A DNA stretch of 64,000 bases, taken from Pseudomonadota bacterium. Lineage in GTDB: Bacteria; Pseudomonadota; Alphaproteobacteria; Rhizobiales; Hyphomicrobiaceae. Made by a program: the position numbers and the translations under genes. The stretch spans positions 124,001 through 188,000 of the forward strand of contig JAFECG010000021.1 of the NCBI GenBank assembly GCA_018242215.1. Direction: 5' to 3'. The notes under the pieces are model-generated. The model was not told the origin of the DNA, did no database searches, and saw nothing but the letters and a program-made list of their open reading frames with translations. How positions within the stretch are numbered: position 1 is the stretch's first letter; every line of letters begins with the position of its first letter. Below, in pieces: positions 36,661 through 45,857 of this stretch.

Positions 36661-36978
36661 TTACTGGCTGGTGCTACCGGAGACGCCGGAACCGGAAGGA
36701 TCGGTTTTGTCCTGCCTATCCGGGACGCGTTCGCTGGACGTCCCGCTGCCGCTCGATGAGCCGTAAGTCGAAGTACCGCCGCTTGACGTCGTGTTCGCTG
36801 CCGAGCTGCCCGACACGCCCGTCGATGCCCCAGTCGTCGCGTTTTCCGGTGCGACGCGCTCTGTTGCTGGACGGGCAGCATTGGCGTTGCGGGCTTCGGC
36901 GGACATAGCCGGAGCCGCCAGCAGCGCTCCGGCCATCAAGATCAAGAAAAAGGGCAACGAAATTGTCGTCGTTTTCAT
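36661..36978 (-). CDS. Small secreted Ser/Gly/Thr-rich protein
   Basis: A 105-residue protein with CAGGAGG at ideal spacing before the ATG at 36978 and a signal peptide ending near AMSAE (about residue 24). The mature part is low-complexity, rich in Ser, Gly, Thr and Ala. Its promoter region contains a perfect copy of the palindromic operator (37115-37127) used across the catabolic region. Confidence 0.6.
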   Translation of the reverse strand: MKTTTISLPFFLILMAGALLAAPAMSAEARNANAARPATERVAPENATTGASTGVSGSSAANTTSSGGTSTYGSSSGSGTSSERVPDRQDKTDPSGSGVSGSTSQ

Positions 36979-37114
36979 ATCTGCCTCCTGTGAGTGGATT
37001 GCTGACGAGCAGCACCTCACCGAAGGTACGGCGCGGGGTGGCTTGAGTTCCCCGATTGTCCGATGCGCAGACGATTTCTTACTCTCGGACGGACCTTCAC
37101 CACCTCAGCACGGC

Positions 37115-37127
37115 ATTGTCTGACAAT
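37115..37127. promoter_or_regulatory. FadR-type GntR operator, perfect palindrome
   Basis: ATTGTCTGACAAT, a perfect 13-base palindrome about the central base, fits the FadR-subfamily consensus TNGTNNNACNA. Further copies occur at 40594, 44527 and 46495. Confidence 0.7.
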
Positions 37128-37203
37128 CTTTATATTTCGACGATGATGTGGTATGAAATTATGCGCGCTTCTCGAATCTCGAAGGCGACGTACGTCCCAA
37201 AGG

Positions 37204-37235
37204 CCCGGATGCACCTCTCAATGCGTCCGGGTTTT
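37204..37235 (+). terminator. Intrinsic terminator on the plus strand
   Basis: CCCGGATGCA pairs with TGCGTCCGGG (one G-T pair), followed by TTTTCTT. No plus-strand gene precedes it closely, so it may end a short unannotated transcript starting near the operator at 37115. Confidence 0.7.
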
Positions 37236-37260
37236 CTTCATCTCATGAACCGCCGAGCGT

Positions 37261-37971
37261 TCAACCGTTCGACGATTTTGTTTTGGATCGGGACAGCCAA
37301 TCTTTTTTGCGCACCTGATCAGCGAGGAACTTTTCAGTTGCCGCTCTACACGCCATTCGCACGTGTTCCACCGCAGCTTCGCGAGCGGCGGCCGCATCTC
37401 CCACGCTGACCGCTTTGAATATGGCCCGCATCTCTCGGCTACTTTTGTGCGCGCGCCCGGGCTGCGACATCGATTTCGACCTGAGAAACGTGATGCGCGC
37501 TGTCAGCGTACTCAGCATCTCCTCTATGATTCGATTGCCGCAACCGGATAAAATCTGCTCATAGAACTGCCGGGTCGTTTCGAGCTGAGCCTGCAAGTCT
37601 TCCTGTTTGGTCGCCGCATCGAAACCCGCGAGCGCACGCTTCATCGCTTCGAGGGCGGCCACTGTCGCCTTCCCGGCAAAGAGCGCAGCCGCTTCACCCT
37701 CTAGGAGTGCCCTCACCTCGTAAATCGCCTTGGCTTCCTCGAGAGATAAAATAGGAATATGCGGCCCCTTGTTAGGGACCATCACAATGAGCCTTTCGGC
37801 CTCCAGGCTGCGCAAAGCTTCTCGAAGCGACGGACGACTGATACCCAAGCGCGCGCACATTTCAGCTTCAACGAGTCGATCGCCCGGCTGGAAGATTCCC
37901 GACGTGATCGCTTCACGCAGATTTCTGACGGCCTGCCCCTGAACAGTCTGCGTTAAGACCTTGAGGTCCAT
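37261..37971 (-). CDS. GntR family regulator, FadR (FCD) subfamily
   Basis: A 236-residue regulator. The N-terminal winged helix (residues about 8-70) has AVRNLREAITSGIFQPGDRL, ARLGISRPSLREALRSLEAE and the wing; the C-terminal FCD helical bundle binds a small acid ligand, usually with a metal. ATG 37971 has GGAGAGG upstream. It heads the catabolic region and is the only FadR-type gene on the left arm, so it is the best candidate to bind the ATTGTCTGACAAT sites in the promoters to its right. A degraded copy lies in its own upstream region (38103). Confidence 0.9.
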   Translation of the reverse strand: MDLKVLTQTVQGQAVRNLREAITSGIFQPGDRLVEAEMCARLGISRPSLREALRSLEAERLIVMVPNKGPHIPILSLEEAKAIYEVRALLEGEAAALFAGKATVAALEAMKRALAGFDAATKQEDLQAQLETTRQFYEQILSGCGNRIIEEMLSTLTARITFLRSKSMSQPGRAHKSSREMRAIFKAVSVGDAAAAREAAVEHVRMACRAATEKFLADQVRKKDWLSRSKTKSSNG

Positions 37972-38440
37972 TATCCTCTCCGAATTGATCGGATCCACAA
38001 TTTACATTCCAGGGACAGGCCCCATATGGCCCAGCACGACGTCCTTTTTCCGACCAAGTTATGATCGGCACGCGGACAGGACAATCGTCTCCCCACAGTC
38101 TGATTGCCTGACAAGAATATCAAATGATTGCCGCGATTTTTCAACACCCGTGGCGGCGCTTATACCCCGTCGGACGTGCTGATCCCCGCTGGCGCAGTCG
38201 CCTTCGAGACACAGGACGAACTCTTGTAAATTTCTATTTCTTCAAACGGCATCGAAGGCGCCGTCACCGCGTTAATTCGATAGCCAACGATTTCCGCGCG
38301 TTTTCTCTGCTCCCGCCGGCCCACGTTATGCGCTTTTGACGCGATATTAGCGTCTTTCCAGCCGGTAGCGCTCTTGACCGAACGCGTCGTGATTGCTTCT
38401 ATATTCCTGTGAAATATCTCACATGTTTACGGGGTTGGTG
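37972..38440. other. Divergent promoter region, GntR / decarboxylase-like gene
   Basis: A 469-base gap. It contains a half-degraded FadR-type site (ATTGCCTGACAAG, 38103-38115) and, 18 bases before the decarboxylase start, the inverted repeat TGTGAAATATCTCACA (38408-38423), which resembles the second operator type seen on the right arm (GTGAAACATCAC). Confidence 0.5.
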
Positions 38441-39436
38441 ATGTCAAAGCAGGTTCCAATTACGATCGCGTGCGGGGATTACGATCGCACGAGAGCAATA
38501 AAAGACGGCCGAGTCGGCGTGGACGGGTGCGAGGTTACGTATCTGCCCCTAGAACCCGAAGAGCTGTTCTTCAGAGCGTTTCGTTACACCGACTTCGACG
38601 TCGCGGAACTTTCGTTCAACAGCTACCTGATGACGACGACGCGCGACCGCTGCCCCTATGTGGCGCTGCCGGCGTTCGTCTCCCGGCATTTTCGCCATTC
38701 CTGCCTGTTCATCAGAACAGATAGAGGAATTCGCTCGCCCCAAGACCTGAAGGGGAAGTTGGTCGGTCTGCCGGAATATCAACAGACCGCGAACGTGTGG
38801 ATGCGCGGCATATTAAAAGAAGAATATGGAGTCGATCCTGCCGATATTCGTTGGCGTACCGGCGGTCAGGAAGAGCCCGGCCGCGACGAACGTACGCCGC
38901 TCACACTCCCGCCCGGCGTCGAACTCGAAGCCATACCGAACGATAAGACGCTCAACAAAATGCTTGCCGATGGCGAACTCGATGCGGTTTTCAGCGCTCG
39001 CGAACTCTCCTGTTACGTCAAGGGCGCGCCGAACGTCGGCCTGATGTTCCCCAATTTCCGCGAGGTCGAAAGCGACTACTATCGCAGGACAAAGATTTTC
39101 CCGATGATGCACGTCATCGGTGTCAGGAAAACATTGGTCGAGCGATATCCCTGGCTCCCAGCCACCGTATACAAAGCATTCTGCCAAGCGAAAGAGGTCG
39201 CGCTTCGCGAGATGGCCGAACAGGCGGTCGCGCGACTGACTCTGCCTTGGCCGGAGGTTAATCTACAGGACGCCAAAGAGCTCATGGGAAATGATTTCTG
39301 GCGCTACGGAGTCAACGAATCCGCGCATGAGATCGAAACGCTTGTGCGTTATTCGGTAGACCAAGGACTCGCGGCTCGCAAACTCGAGCTAAGCGAGATC
39401 TTCCATCCTTCGGTGTATGAAATTTCCAGGACGTAA
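38441..39436 (+). CDS. 4,5-dihydroxyphthalate decarboxylase-like protein
   Basis: A 331-residue protein of the Pht5 family, which has a periplasmic-binding-protein fold but works in the cytoplasm. The characteristic start is present, ITIACGDYDRTRAIKDGRV followed by YLPLEPEELFFRAF, as are LPAFVSRHFRHS and the C-terminal NDFWRYGV. There is no signal peptide, which argues against a transporter role. Family members decarboxylate dihydroxy-aromatic dicarboxylates; the substrate here is likely a related diol carboxylate from the ring dioxygenase on the right arm. Start ATG 38441 has GGGGTTGGTG upstream. Confidence 0.8.
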   Translation: MSKQVPITIACGDYDRTRAIKDGRVGVDGCEVTYLPLEPEELFFRAFRYTDFDVAELSFNSYLMTTTRDRCPYVALPAFVSRHFRHSCLFIRTDRGIRSPQDLKGKLVGLPEYQQTANVWMRGILKEEYGVDPADIRWRTGGQEEPGRDERTPLTLPPGVELEAIPNDKTLNKMLADGELDAVFSARELSCYVKGAPNVGLMFPNFREVESDYYRRTKIFPMMHVIGVRKTLVERYPWLPATVYKAFCQAKEVALREMAEQAVARLTLPWPEVNLQDAKELMGNDFWRYGVNESAHEIETLVRYSVDQGLAARKLELSEIFHPSVYEISRT

Positions 39437-39473
39437 AAGAAAAAAGGGGAGGGGGGGGCGCCGGCCCCTCCCC
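39435..39473 (-). terminator. Intrinsic terminator of the outer-membrane channel gene
   Basis: GGGGAGGGG pairs with CCCCTCCCC around a GC-rich loop; reading on the minus strand it is followed by TTTTTTCTTTT. It ends the leftward outer-membrane gene and sits just beyond the decarboxylase stop. Confidence 0.85.
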
Positions 39474-39496
39474 TCACATCGACATGGTCTATTCGA

Positions 39497-40537
39497 TCAG
39501 AAGCCGTAGAGTTTTCGCGTATACGACAACACGAATGCGCGGTTATCGAAGTTGTTCTCGTGCTCGATCGGAAGCAGCGTCTTGAATTTGAGCGTGCTAT
39601 GATCCGCGAAGTCGTAAGCGATCACGGGGCCGAGGTCGATTTTCGCAAATAGGTCGCCACCCGGTGCCACCTGCATTCCGTCCGCTGTCCGATCAGAGGT
39701 CAACTGCTGGACATAGTCGCCGGCGACGCCGACTTGCCACGATCCATATCGCTCGGTGACTGCCCAATCGAGGTCGAGCAGGTTACCGCTGTGATAACCC
39801 GTATCGGGATTCTGTTTATTAGTATCGAAAAACATCCGGCCGCTGATTTCGGTGCCGTCGCCCCAGAGCGACAGATTCGGTCCGGTGAGATAAGTCGCGG
39901 CGATGTTGGGAATTGTAATGAAGGTATTGTGGCCGATATTGACGAAATCTTTGCTGTTGTAAGTGCCGACGGGCACTTCGAGCGCCAGACCCGCAGCTAT
40001 GGTCAAACCATACTTGAACGGCTTGTTGCCTCGTTCCGCACCGAAAAGGCCGAGATATTTACTCGCGTAAATGACGTCGGCAAAGCTGTCGCCAATTCCC
40101 CATCCCGCGCCGTGCTTATGAATTCCACCCGGCGTCAGCGTTTCACCTTCGTACTGAGCGCTCGCCTGGAACGACGAGCCGAGCGTAAAGCCAAACGGCT
40201 TCCAAGGATAAACGATCAGGATACCCGCGCCCAAGACTTCCGCGTTCAAGTGCGCCGGGTTGAGCGGCGACTTGTCGCCAAACTGGCCGCGGAAATCAGG
40301 AGAGTTGAAGAACGCATTGACCGCGCCGCCATAAATTCCCGGTGCGTCGGGTAGATATGCCTGCCGGATATCGGTGCCGCCCGTCGGCGCCCCGTATATT
40401 CCGTTTTCGACGGCATGGCCCTCGGTTACAGGAATTAGAGCCATTGCGCAGACGACCGAGAGCAGCCTCACTGCATGACGCGTAGATGATCCCCCCAATT
40501 TTAAACTCGTCTCAGTGTCTTTCCACACGAACCCCAT
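39497..40537 (-). CDS. Outer-membrane transporter of the phenol/meta-pathway (SphA/MetA-deg) family
   Basis: A 346-residue beta-barrel-like protein. ATG 40537 follows GGAGGGG; the signal peptide ends near EGHA (about residue 42). The family pattern is seen in AHLNAEVLGAGILIVYPWK, DVIYASKYLG, WGDGTEISGRMFFDTN, LLDLDWAVTERYG and a C-terminal strand ending in phenylalanine (SYTRKLYGF). Such proteins accompany aromatic-degradation clusters and are thought to admit the hydrophobic substrate. It is divergent from the MFS gene, with a FadR-type operator between them. Confidence 0.8.
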   Translation of the reverse strand: MGFVWKDTETSLKLGGSSTRHAVRLLSVVCAMALIPVTEGHAVENGIYGAPTGGTDIRQAYLPDAPGIYGGAVNAFFNSPDFRGQFGDKSPLNPAHLNAEVLGAGILIVYPWKPFGFTLGSSFQASAQYEGETLTPGGIHKHGAGWGIGDSFADVIYASKYLGLFGAERGNKPFKYGLTIAAGLALEVPVGTYNSKDFVNIGHNTFITIPNIAATYLTGPNLSLWGDGTEISGRMFFDTNKQNPDTGYHSGNLLDLDWAVTERYGSWQVGVAGDYVQQLTSDRTADGMQVAPGGDLFAKIDLGPVIAYDFADHSTLKFKTLLPIEHENNFDNRAFVLSYTRKLYGF

Positions 40538-40593
40538 TACCACCCCTCCGATGCCGACGCGCTTTCAAAATATTACAAACGCATAATGCCTAC

Positions 40594-40604
40594 TTGTCTT
40601 ACAA
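40594..40604. promoter_or_regulatory. FadR-type operator between outer-membrane channel and MFS genes
   Basis: TTGTCTTACAA in the 308-base divergent gap fits TNGTNNNACNA and differs from the palindrome at 37115 by one central base. Confidence 0.6.
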
Positions 40605-40845
40605 TCAGTCAAACCGTCGGAGCGAAGGTTTTCAGCACTGTTGCCGAACAGTCATATTTCCGAAATTTGCTCCCTAAAAAGGCACGCAAATCGAAATAAT
40701 GCCGCAACAATGGGCTCCCATTTTGTATGACACGAAGACAATATTTCATCCAGGGCCTGCTTGCGGGCCGGCATTCGACGAAAATAACCAAGTCTCGCAA
40801 ATTTATGCGCGGTTCCGGATTAGACAAAGGAAGAGACGAGTCGAG

Positions 40846-42108
40846 ATGACGGACAATATCTTAGACGCTGCCGGGGCCACGCCTCACATTGCATCGCAAC
40901 ACGCCGCAACTAGCAAGAGACGCTGGCTCATCGCCTTGGTGCTGATGTTGCTCGTCATTACCGGTTACCTCGACCGCATCAGCATCGCGGTCCTTTTCAC
41001 GAATACCGATTTCCAGAACGCGATGGGCACTGGCTTTAACCCTGCGCTCCTCGGCATGCTGATGACGGCATTCTTCGTCACGTATGGGCTTTCATCGCTC
41101 CTGCTGAGCTTCACCGGTGACCGTTTCGGCCCGCGCAAGATGCTCATTTCAGGCTCGCTTATCTGGGGTGCGCTCATGTTGCTGATGGGGAGCGTTTCCT
41201 CCTATGCCTCGATGCTCGCATCGCGCATCGCGCTCGGGCTTTTCGAAGGTCCGCAATTCAGCTGGATCCTCAAAGTGGTGAGCAGGTGGTTTCCTTCCGG
41301 GGAAAGAGGCCGCGCGAATTCTATTTGGCTGCTGGGTAGTCCCCTCGGATCGGCAATCGGATTTCCCTCGATCATCTTCCTTGTCGCGAACTACGGCTGG
41401 CGCAATGCCTTTTGGATTCTCGGGTTCTTGAGCATTCTGGTCATGGCGCCGCTGCTGTGGGCCATCGTGGTTGAAAAGCCCGACGATTCTCAAACGCCCA
41501 AGGCACCCGCGCCGACACTCTCTTCAATATGGCGCGGCAGTTCTTCTTATTTGCGAAGCGGCGCGTTCTGGCTGCTTACGATCTTCGACTGTGGCGAACT
41601 CATTTATTTGTGGGGCCTCAACAGCTGGTTGCCGACCTACCTGCAGCGTGCCCGCCATTTCGATGTCCAACACCTCGGGTTCTATTCCTCGTTACCCTTC
41701 GTCTTGCTCTTCATCGGCGAGATTACCTCGGGCTTCCTATCCGACCGCTTCGAGCGAAAGGCGCCGCTCCTTTTTATCGGTCTCACCGTCGCCTCTGCAC
41801 TTCTTTATGTGGCAACGATTGTAGATTCACCGACATCCGCGGCATTGCTCATCGCCTTGAGTGCGGGCTTCTGCGGACTCGCCATCCCCGCGACCTATGT
41901 CCTCTCGATGAAAATCATACCGTCAGAGGTCACTGCATCAGGGATTGGTGTCTTGAACGGGATCGCAAACACGGTCGGCGCGCTTGCACCCTTGGCCATG
42001 GGTCTCGTGATCGGCGCCACGAACAGCATGGACTCGGGGCTTTATGTGCTTATTTGCGGAAGTCTCATCTGCTCGTGCGCCATCCTCCCGTTACTTGGCA
42101 AGCACTGA
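40846..42108 (+). CDS. MFS transporter, anion:cation symporter (ACS) type
   Basis: A 420-residue carrier with 12 predicted helices. Helix 1 (RRWLIALVLMLLVITGYLDRI) holds the GYLDR motif typical of ACS-family organic-anion importers, and loop 2-3 contains the MFS motif in GDRFGPRKML. ATG 40846 lies 41 bases before the first helix codons and has AAGGAAG upstream. It probably imports a carboxylated substrate of the pathway. It ends 43 bases before the formamidase-like gene, so the two form an operon. Confidence 0.88.
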   Translation: MTDNILDAAGATPHIASQHAATSKRRWLIALVLMLLVITGYLDRISIAVLFTNTDFQNAMGTGFNPALLGMLMTAFFVTYGLSSLLLSFTGDRFGPRKMLISGSLIWGALMLLMGSVSSYASMLASRIALGLFEGPQFSWILKVVSRWFPSGERGRANSIWLLGSPLGSAIGFPSIIFLVANYGWRNAFWILGFLSILVMAPLLWAIVVEKPDDSQTPKAPAPTLSSIWRGSSSYLRSGAFWLLTIFDCGELIYLWGLNSWLPTYLQRARHFDVQHLGFYSSLPFVLLFIGEITSGFLSDRFERKAPLLFIGLTVASALLYVATIVDSPTSAALLIALSAGFCGLAIPATYVLSMKIIPSEVTASGIGVLNGIANTVGALAPLAMGLVIGATNSMDSGLYVLICGSLICSCAILPLLGKH

Positions 42109-42151
42109 CGCACTTGCGAGCGGACATTTAGACAGAACGAAGAGTGCGGCG

Positions 42152-43123
42152 ATGCTGGATTTGAAGTACCACAGTGTCGCCGCCTCGCCGGAAACGGTGC
42201 ATTGGGGGACGTTCGACGCCGCCCTCAAGCCCATTCTGAGCGTGGACAGCGGCGACACCATCACGATCTCGACGGTGTCTGGCCGGCCGGTCGACCTGCC
42301 CAGCCCGGCAAGCGGCTTTGCAATTCCTTCGGCGCTCACCGAAATTCATGCGCGACTGAAGCAAGGTCCGGTTGGCCATATCCTCACAGGTCCGATTGAA
42401 GTTCGCGGCGCAAAACCGGGCGACGTGCTCGAGGTTCGTATCAGATCCGTCGAACTTAATACGGACTGGGGATACAATGTCATTTTCCCCCTGGCAGGGG
42501 CTTTGCCGAACGAATTCGCGCAGCAGCGGATCATCCACTTTCCGATCGATCGGACGCGCAAGATTGCGCGAGCGCCCTGGGGCTTGGAAATTCCTCTCCG
42601 GCCTTTCTTTGGCGTGATGGGCGTCGCGCCGCCCCTCGGCTGGGGCTCGGTATCGTCTCTTCCGCCGCGAAGCTACGGCGGCAACATCGACAACAAGGAA
42701 CTTGTCGAAGGCTCGATACTGTGCCTGCCGATTCACGCCGACGGGGCAATGTTTTCAGTCGGAGATGGTCACGGGGCGCAAGGGGATGGAGAAGTATGCA
42801 GCGCGATAGAAACCGGCCTGACCGGGACTTTTGAACTCCATCTTCGCAGCGATCTCAGTCTGAGTTGGCCACTCGCCGAAACGGCCACGCACGTCATCAC
42901 GATGGCATTCCACCCCGATCTCGACGATTGCGTCGAGATTGCTTTGCGCGAAATGCTGTATCTGGTTCGCGACCGCACCGGACTGTCGCCGGAAGACGCG
43001 TTGACCCTCTGCAGCATCGCGGCCGATATCCGGGTGACTCAGGTCGTCAACGGAAACAAGGGCATCCACATCATGCTGGATAAGAGAAATCTCGCCCCTG
43101 ATCCGCGGCTAACGTCGGTGTAG
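42152..43123 (+). CDS. Acetamidase/formamidase family protein
   Basis: A 323-residue hydrolase of the FmdA/AmdA family, which cleaves formamide or short amides to ammonia and acid. Family blocks are present: VASPETVHWGTFD, GHILTGPIEVRGAKPGDVLEV, RPFFGVMGVAP, GGNIDNKEL and ADGAMFSVGDGHGAQGDGEV with conserved Asp, Gly and His residues. It follows the MFS gene and suggests the pathway releases an amide. The last 53 bases overlap the convergent MFS gene. Confidence 0.88.
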   Translation: MLDLKYHSVAASPETVHWGTFDAALKPILSVDSGDTITISTVSGRPVDLPSPASGFAIPSALTEIHARLKQGPVGHILTGPIEVRGAKPGDVLEVRIRSVELNTDWGYNVIFPLAGALPNEFAQQRIIHFPIDRTRKIARAPWGLEIPLRPFFGVMGVAPPLGWGSVSSLPPRSYGGNIDNKELVEGSILCLPIHADGAMFSVGDGHGAQGDGEVCSAIETGLTGTFELHLRSDLSLSWPLAETATHVITMAFHPDLDDCVEIALREMLYLVRDRTGLSPEDALTLCSIAADIRVTQVVNGNKGIHIMLDKRNLAPDPRLTSV

Positions 43124-44477
43124 CGCAGGCTCGGGCTTCCGACTCAAGCGCCGAATCTTCCAAATTCAATCCGGCGGTTTCGATTTTGAAGCACGCGATG
43201 ACGACACCAGCGAGGCAGTAGCCCGCGGCAAGCAGTCCAAAGATCGCCCACGTTCCTACCGGCACCAAGTAGCCCATGAGCGCAGGTGAGGAAAAGGCCG
43301 CGATGCGCGCCGCGCCGTTCGCCCAACCGATGCCCGTCGTTCGGAGCAGTGTCGGATAGAGTTCGGCCGCGTAAGCTGCGATACCGCTTTGGCCGCCATC
43401 GTGGAAAAATGCCAAGACGGAACCACTCACAACAATGCCGATCATCGTGGTCTGCTGGCCAAACACGATCGCCGCAATCCCGGCTCCTGCCGCGCAGAGC
43501 GCGAGCGTACCTATCCGGCCCCATTTGTCGACCACGAGGGACATGACGAAGCGGCCCGCAATTCCACTGCATTGAAATCCGATGAGGTATTCGAAGACTT
43601 CGGCAGTGGACAAACCCTTGAAGCGCGTGAGAATAGAGGGGAGCCACAGTATGAGGCCGAAGTAGGAGAACGCCCAGAAAAACCAAACACCTGTGAGCAT
43701 CACGGTGCGCTTGAGATACGTCGCTCCGAAGAGTTCGGAAATCCGTGCCGAAGGGGTTTCAAGCACCGGAGTGCTCTCTGAAATGCGCTCAGGACTAGCG
43801 CCGCGGGATATCCAGCGAATTGAACGCTCGGCCTCTTCGACGCGCCCTTTCGAAAGAAGAAAACGTGGGCTTTCGGGTACAAAGGCGCGAACGATAAACA
43901 CCAGAAGCGCGGGAGTGACTCCGACTGCGAATAGAGCGCGCCATCCCCAGTCCGGAACGATGCTCCTCGCCGCAAATGCGGCGATCAATCCGCCGACCGG
44001 GAAAAACAATGCGAACCAGGCCATCAATTGGCCGCGGCGGCGCGCTGGCATGTATTCCGACATCATCGCGGTATCGATCGGAATGAACCCCCCGATACCA
44101 ATTCCGGTCATGAAACGCAGCGCGATCAGCTGGTTCATATTTTGGGCAAGGCCGCAAAGACCACTGAAAATCGCAAAAATGGCTATCGTGATCTGAAAGC
44201 CTCGGCGGCGGCCGATGCGGTCACCAAGAATGCCAAACAGATAAGCCCCGAGGAGCATTCCAGCGCCCGTCGCCGACAGGATGAACCCCAGCTGTTGAGG
44301 TTTTAGATTCCATTCTTTCAGGATTGAGGGCGCCGCCATGGCCATGATCTGGAAATCCAGGGCGTCGAAGGCGAAGCCCGCCGCGCATACAGCGAAGACT
44401 GTCCCATGCCTTCGGTTCAACTTTAGCCCATCCAGAAATCTTACGTGATCGAATCCCTCTTGAACCGGCTGCTGCAT
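43071..44477 (-). CDS. MFS transporter, aromatic acid:H+ symporter-like
   Basis: A 468-residue carrier with 12 predicted helices. AFDALDFQIMAMAAP in helix 1 is the DxxD-type motif of aromatic-acid/benzoate carriers (AAHS), and loop 2-3 holds FGILGDRIGRRRGF. PESPRFLLSKGR after helix 6 also occurs in sugar-porter relatives. GAGGTAGGG precedes the start. It is divergent from the enamidase-like gene, with operator copies between them. A second importer in the same region may take up a different intermediate. Confidence 0.88.
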   Translation of the reverse strand: MQQPVQEGFDHVRFLDGLKLNRRHGTVFAVCAAGFAFDALDFQIMAMAAPSILKEWNLKPQQLGFILSATGAGMLLGAYLFGILGDRIGRRRGFQITIAIFAIFSGLCGLAQNMNQLIALRFMTGIGIGGFIPIDTAMMSEYMPARRRGQLMAWFALFFPVGGLIAAFAARSIVPDWGWRALFAVGVTPALLVFIVRAFVPESPRFLLSKGRVEEAERSIRWISRGASPERISESTPVLETPSARISELFGATYLKRTVMLTGVWFFWAFSYFGLILWLPSILTRFKGLSTAEVFEYLIGFQCSGIAGRFVMSLVVDKWGRIGTLALCAAGAGIAAIVFGQQTTMIGIVVSGSVLAFFHDGGQSGIAAYAAELYPTLLRTTGIGWANGAARIAAFSSPALMGYLVPVGTWAIFGLLAAGYCLAGVVIACFKIETAGLNLEDSALESEARACATPTLAADQGRDFSYPA

Positions 44478-44526
44478 GCCCTACCTCGCTCAATCATCAT
44501 CGGGATACAAATTAAAGACTTGACAA

Positions 44527-44564
44527 ATCGTCTGACAATCTAAAATCACCACGGATCTGACAAT
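44527..44564. promoter_or_regulatory. FadR-type operator plus an extra half-site
   Basis: ATCGTCTGACAAT (44527-44539) fits TNGTNNNACNA. A second GATCTGACAAT half-site lies at 44554-44564, and another TGACAA starts at 44521. All sit in the divergent MFS/amidohydrolase promoter region. Confidence 0.6.
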
Positions 44565-44669
44565 AATTGGGGCGATTGGGTGCTTCTTCTTTGCTCTTTG
44601 CGAGCGAAAAGAGCACAGAGCATCCTCGCCGCACCGGCACATCGCTCGAACTTGGACGGACTTGAGGAC

Positions 44670-45857
44670 ATGAAGGTATCGATTTTCAACATCGGGAAAA
44701 TCTTGAGCGGCGACATGGGCGCGCCCGTCATCGCAGGCGACACGATCGTGATGGAGAACGGTGAAATCCTTTCCGTCGGGTCAGGTCAGGATGACTCCAG
44801 CGACGTTGCCATTGACGCGGGGGGCATGATGGCGATGCCCGGCTTTATCGACTCCCACGTGCACATCACGTTCGGCGACTATACGCCGCGTCAGAAGACG
44901 GTCGGCTTTTTGGAAAGCTATGCGCACGGCGGCGTAACGACCTCCATCAGCGCTTCAGAGGTGCACGTGCCGGGCCGCCCGCGGGATCCCGCAGGAGTCA
45001 AAGCCTTGGCTATCGCTGCCCGCAAATCGTTCGAAACCTATCGACCCGGCGGCATGCGCGTGCACGCAGGTTCGATTATCCTAGAACCCGGTCTCACGAA
45101 CTCAGACTTCGTTGAACTCGCCGCCGAGGGCGTCTGGTTGGCGAAGGCCGGATTTGGTGCGTTCGCGACGCCTTATGACTACGCACCATACGTTCAGATG
45201 GCCAAAGAGCATGGCATGGTCACGATGGTCCATACAGGTGGCTCGTCGATACCCGGCTCGTCAGGAATCTGGGCCGACCACCTCATCAAGATGCAGCCGC
45301 ATGTCTCCTATCATGTGAATGGCGGTCCGATCGCAATGCCCGATAGCGATTTTCCGCGGCTCGTGAACGAAACCGACGTCGCCATGCAGGTCTGTACTGC
45401 CGGCAATCTACGTACGACGTTATTGGTAGCCGACCTTCTGAAGTCGGCGCGACGTCAAGACAGGCTTCTGATTGCAACCGACACACCAACAGGCAGCGGG
45501 ATTATGCCACTCGGCATGATGTATACGATGAGCCATCTGTCTTCACTTGGCCAGGTCGAGCCCGAAATCGCGATCGCGATGGCCACCGGCAACAACGCGC
45601 GAGCTTATCGTTTGAATAGCGGCATCATCGCCGAAGGCCGCGACGCCGACATCGTCTTGGCCGATGCGTGTCTCGGAGGCTCGCAGAACGACGCGCTATC
45701 CGCACTCCGGAATGGCGATATCATGGGGATAGGAGCCGTCATAACCGACGGCACCCCCCGCTTCGTAGGCCGAAGCCGAAACACGCCTGAGACCGTGCGC
45801 AAAGCGCGGGTCGCGAAATCGCGCATTACTCAAATGTTCACGGGTGAGAGCCACTGA
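44670..45857 (+). CDS. Enamidase-like amidohydrolase
   Basis: A 395-residue metal-dependent hydrolase. The N-terminal beta domain leads to the metal motif GFIDSHVHITFGD; further metal or catalytic residues are likely in VTMVHTGGSS and ATDTPTGSG. The sequence pattern (LAKAGFGAFATPYDYAPYVQ, HVNGGPIAM) resembles enamidase of anaerobic nicotinate breakdown, which opens a cyclic enamide to an oxo-acid and ammonia. GAGG precedes the ATG at 44670. Whether it acts on a ring lactam here is inference. Confidence 0.75.
   Translation: MKVSIFNIGKILSGDMGAPVIAGDTIVMENGEILSVGSGQDDSSDVAIDAGGMMAMPGFIDSHVHITFGDYTPRQKTVGFLESYAHGGVTTSISASEVHVPGRPRDPAGVKALAIAARKSFETYRPGGMRVHAGSIILEPGLTNSDFVELAAEGVWLAKAGFGAFATPYDYAPYVQMAKEHGMVTMVHTGGSSIPGSSGIWADHLIKMQPHVSYHVNGGPIAMPDSDFPRLVNETDVAMQVCTAGNLRTTLLVADLLKSARRQDRLLIATDTPTGSGIMPLGMMYTMSHLSSLGQVEPEIAIAMATGNNARAYRLNSGIIAEGRDADIVLADACLGGSQNDALSALRNGDIMGIGAVITDGTPRFVGRSRNTPETVRKARVAKSRITQMFTGESH

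Noticed and set aside
38441-39436. Reading the Pht5-like gene as an ABC transporter binding protein
   Set aside because: The fold is similar, but there is no signal peptide, and the N-terminal GDYDRTRA block is specific to the decarboxylase group.
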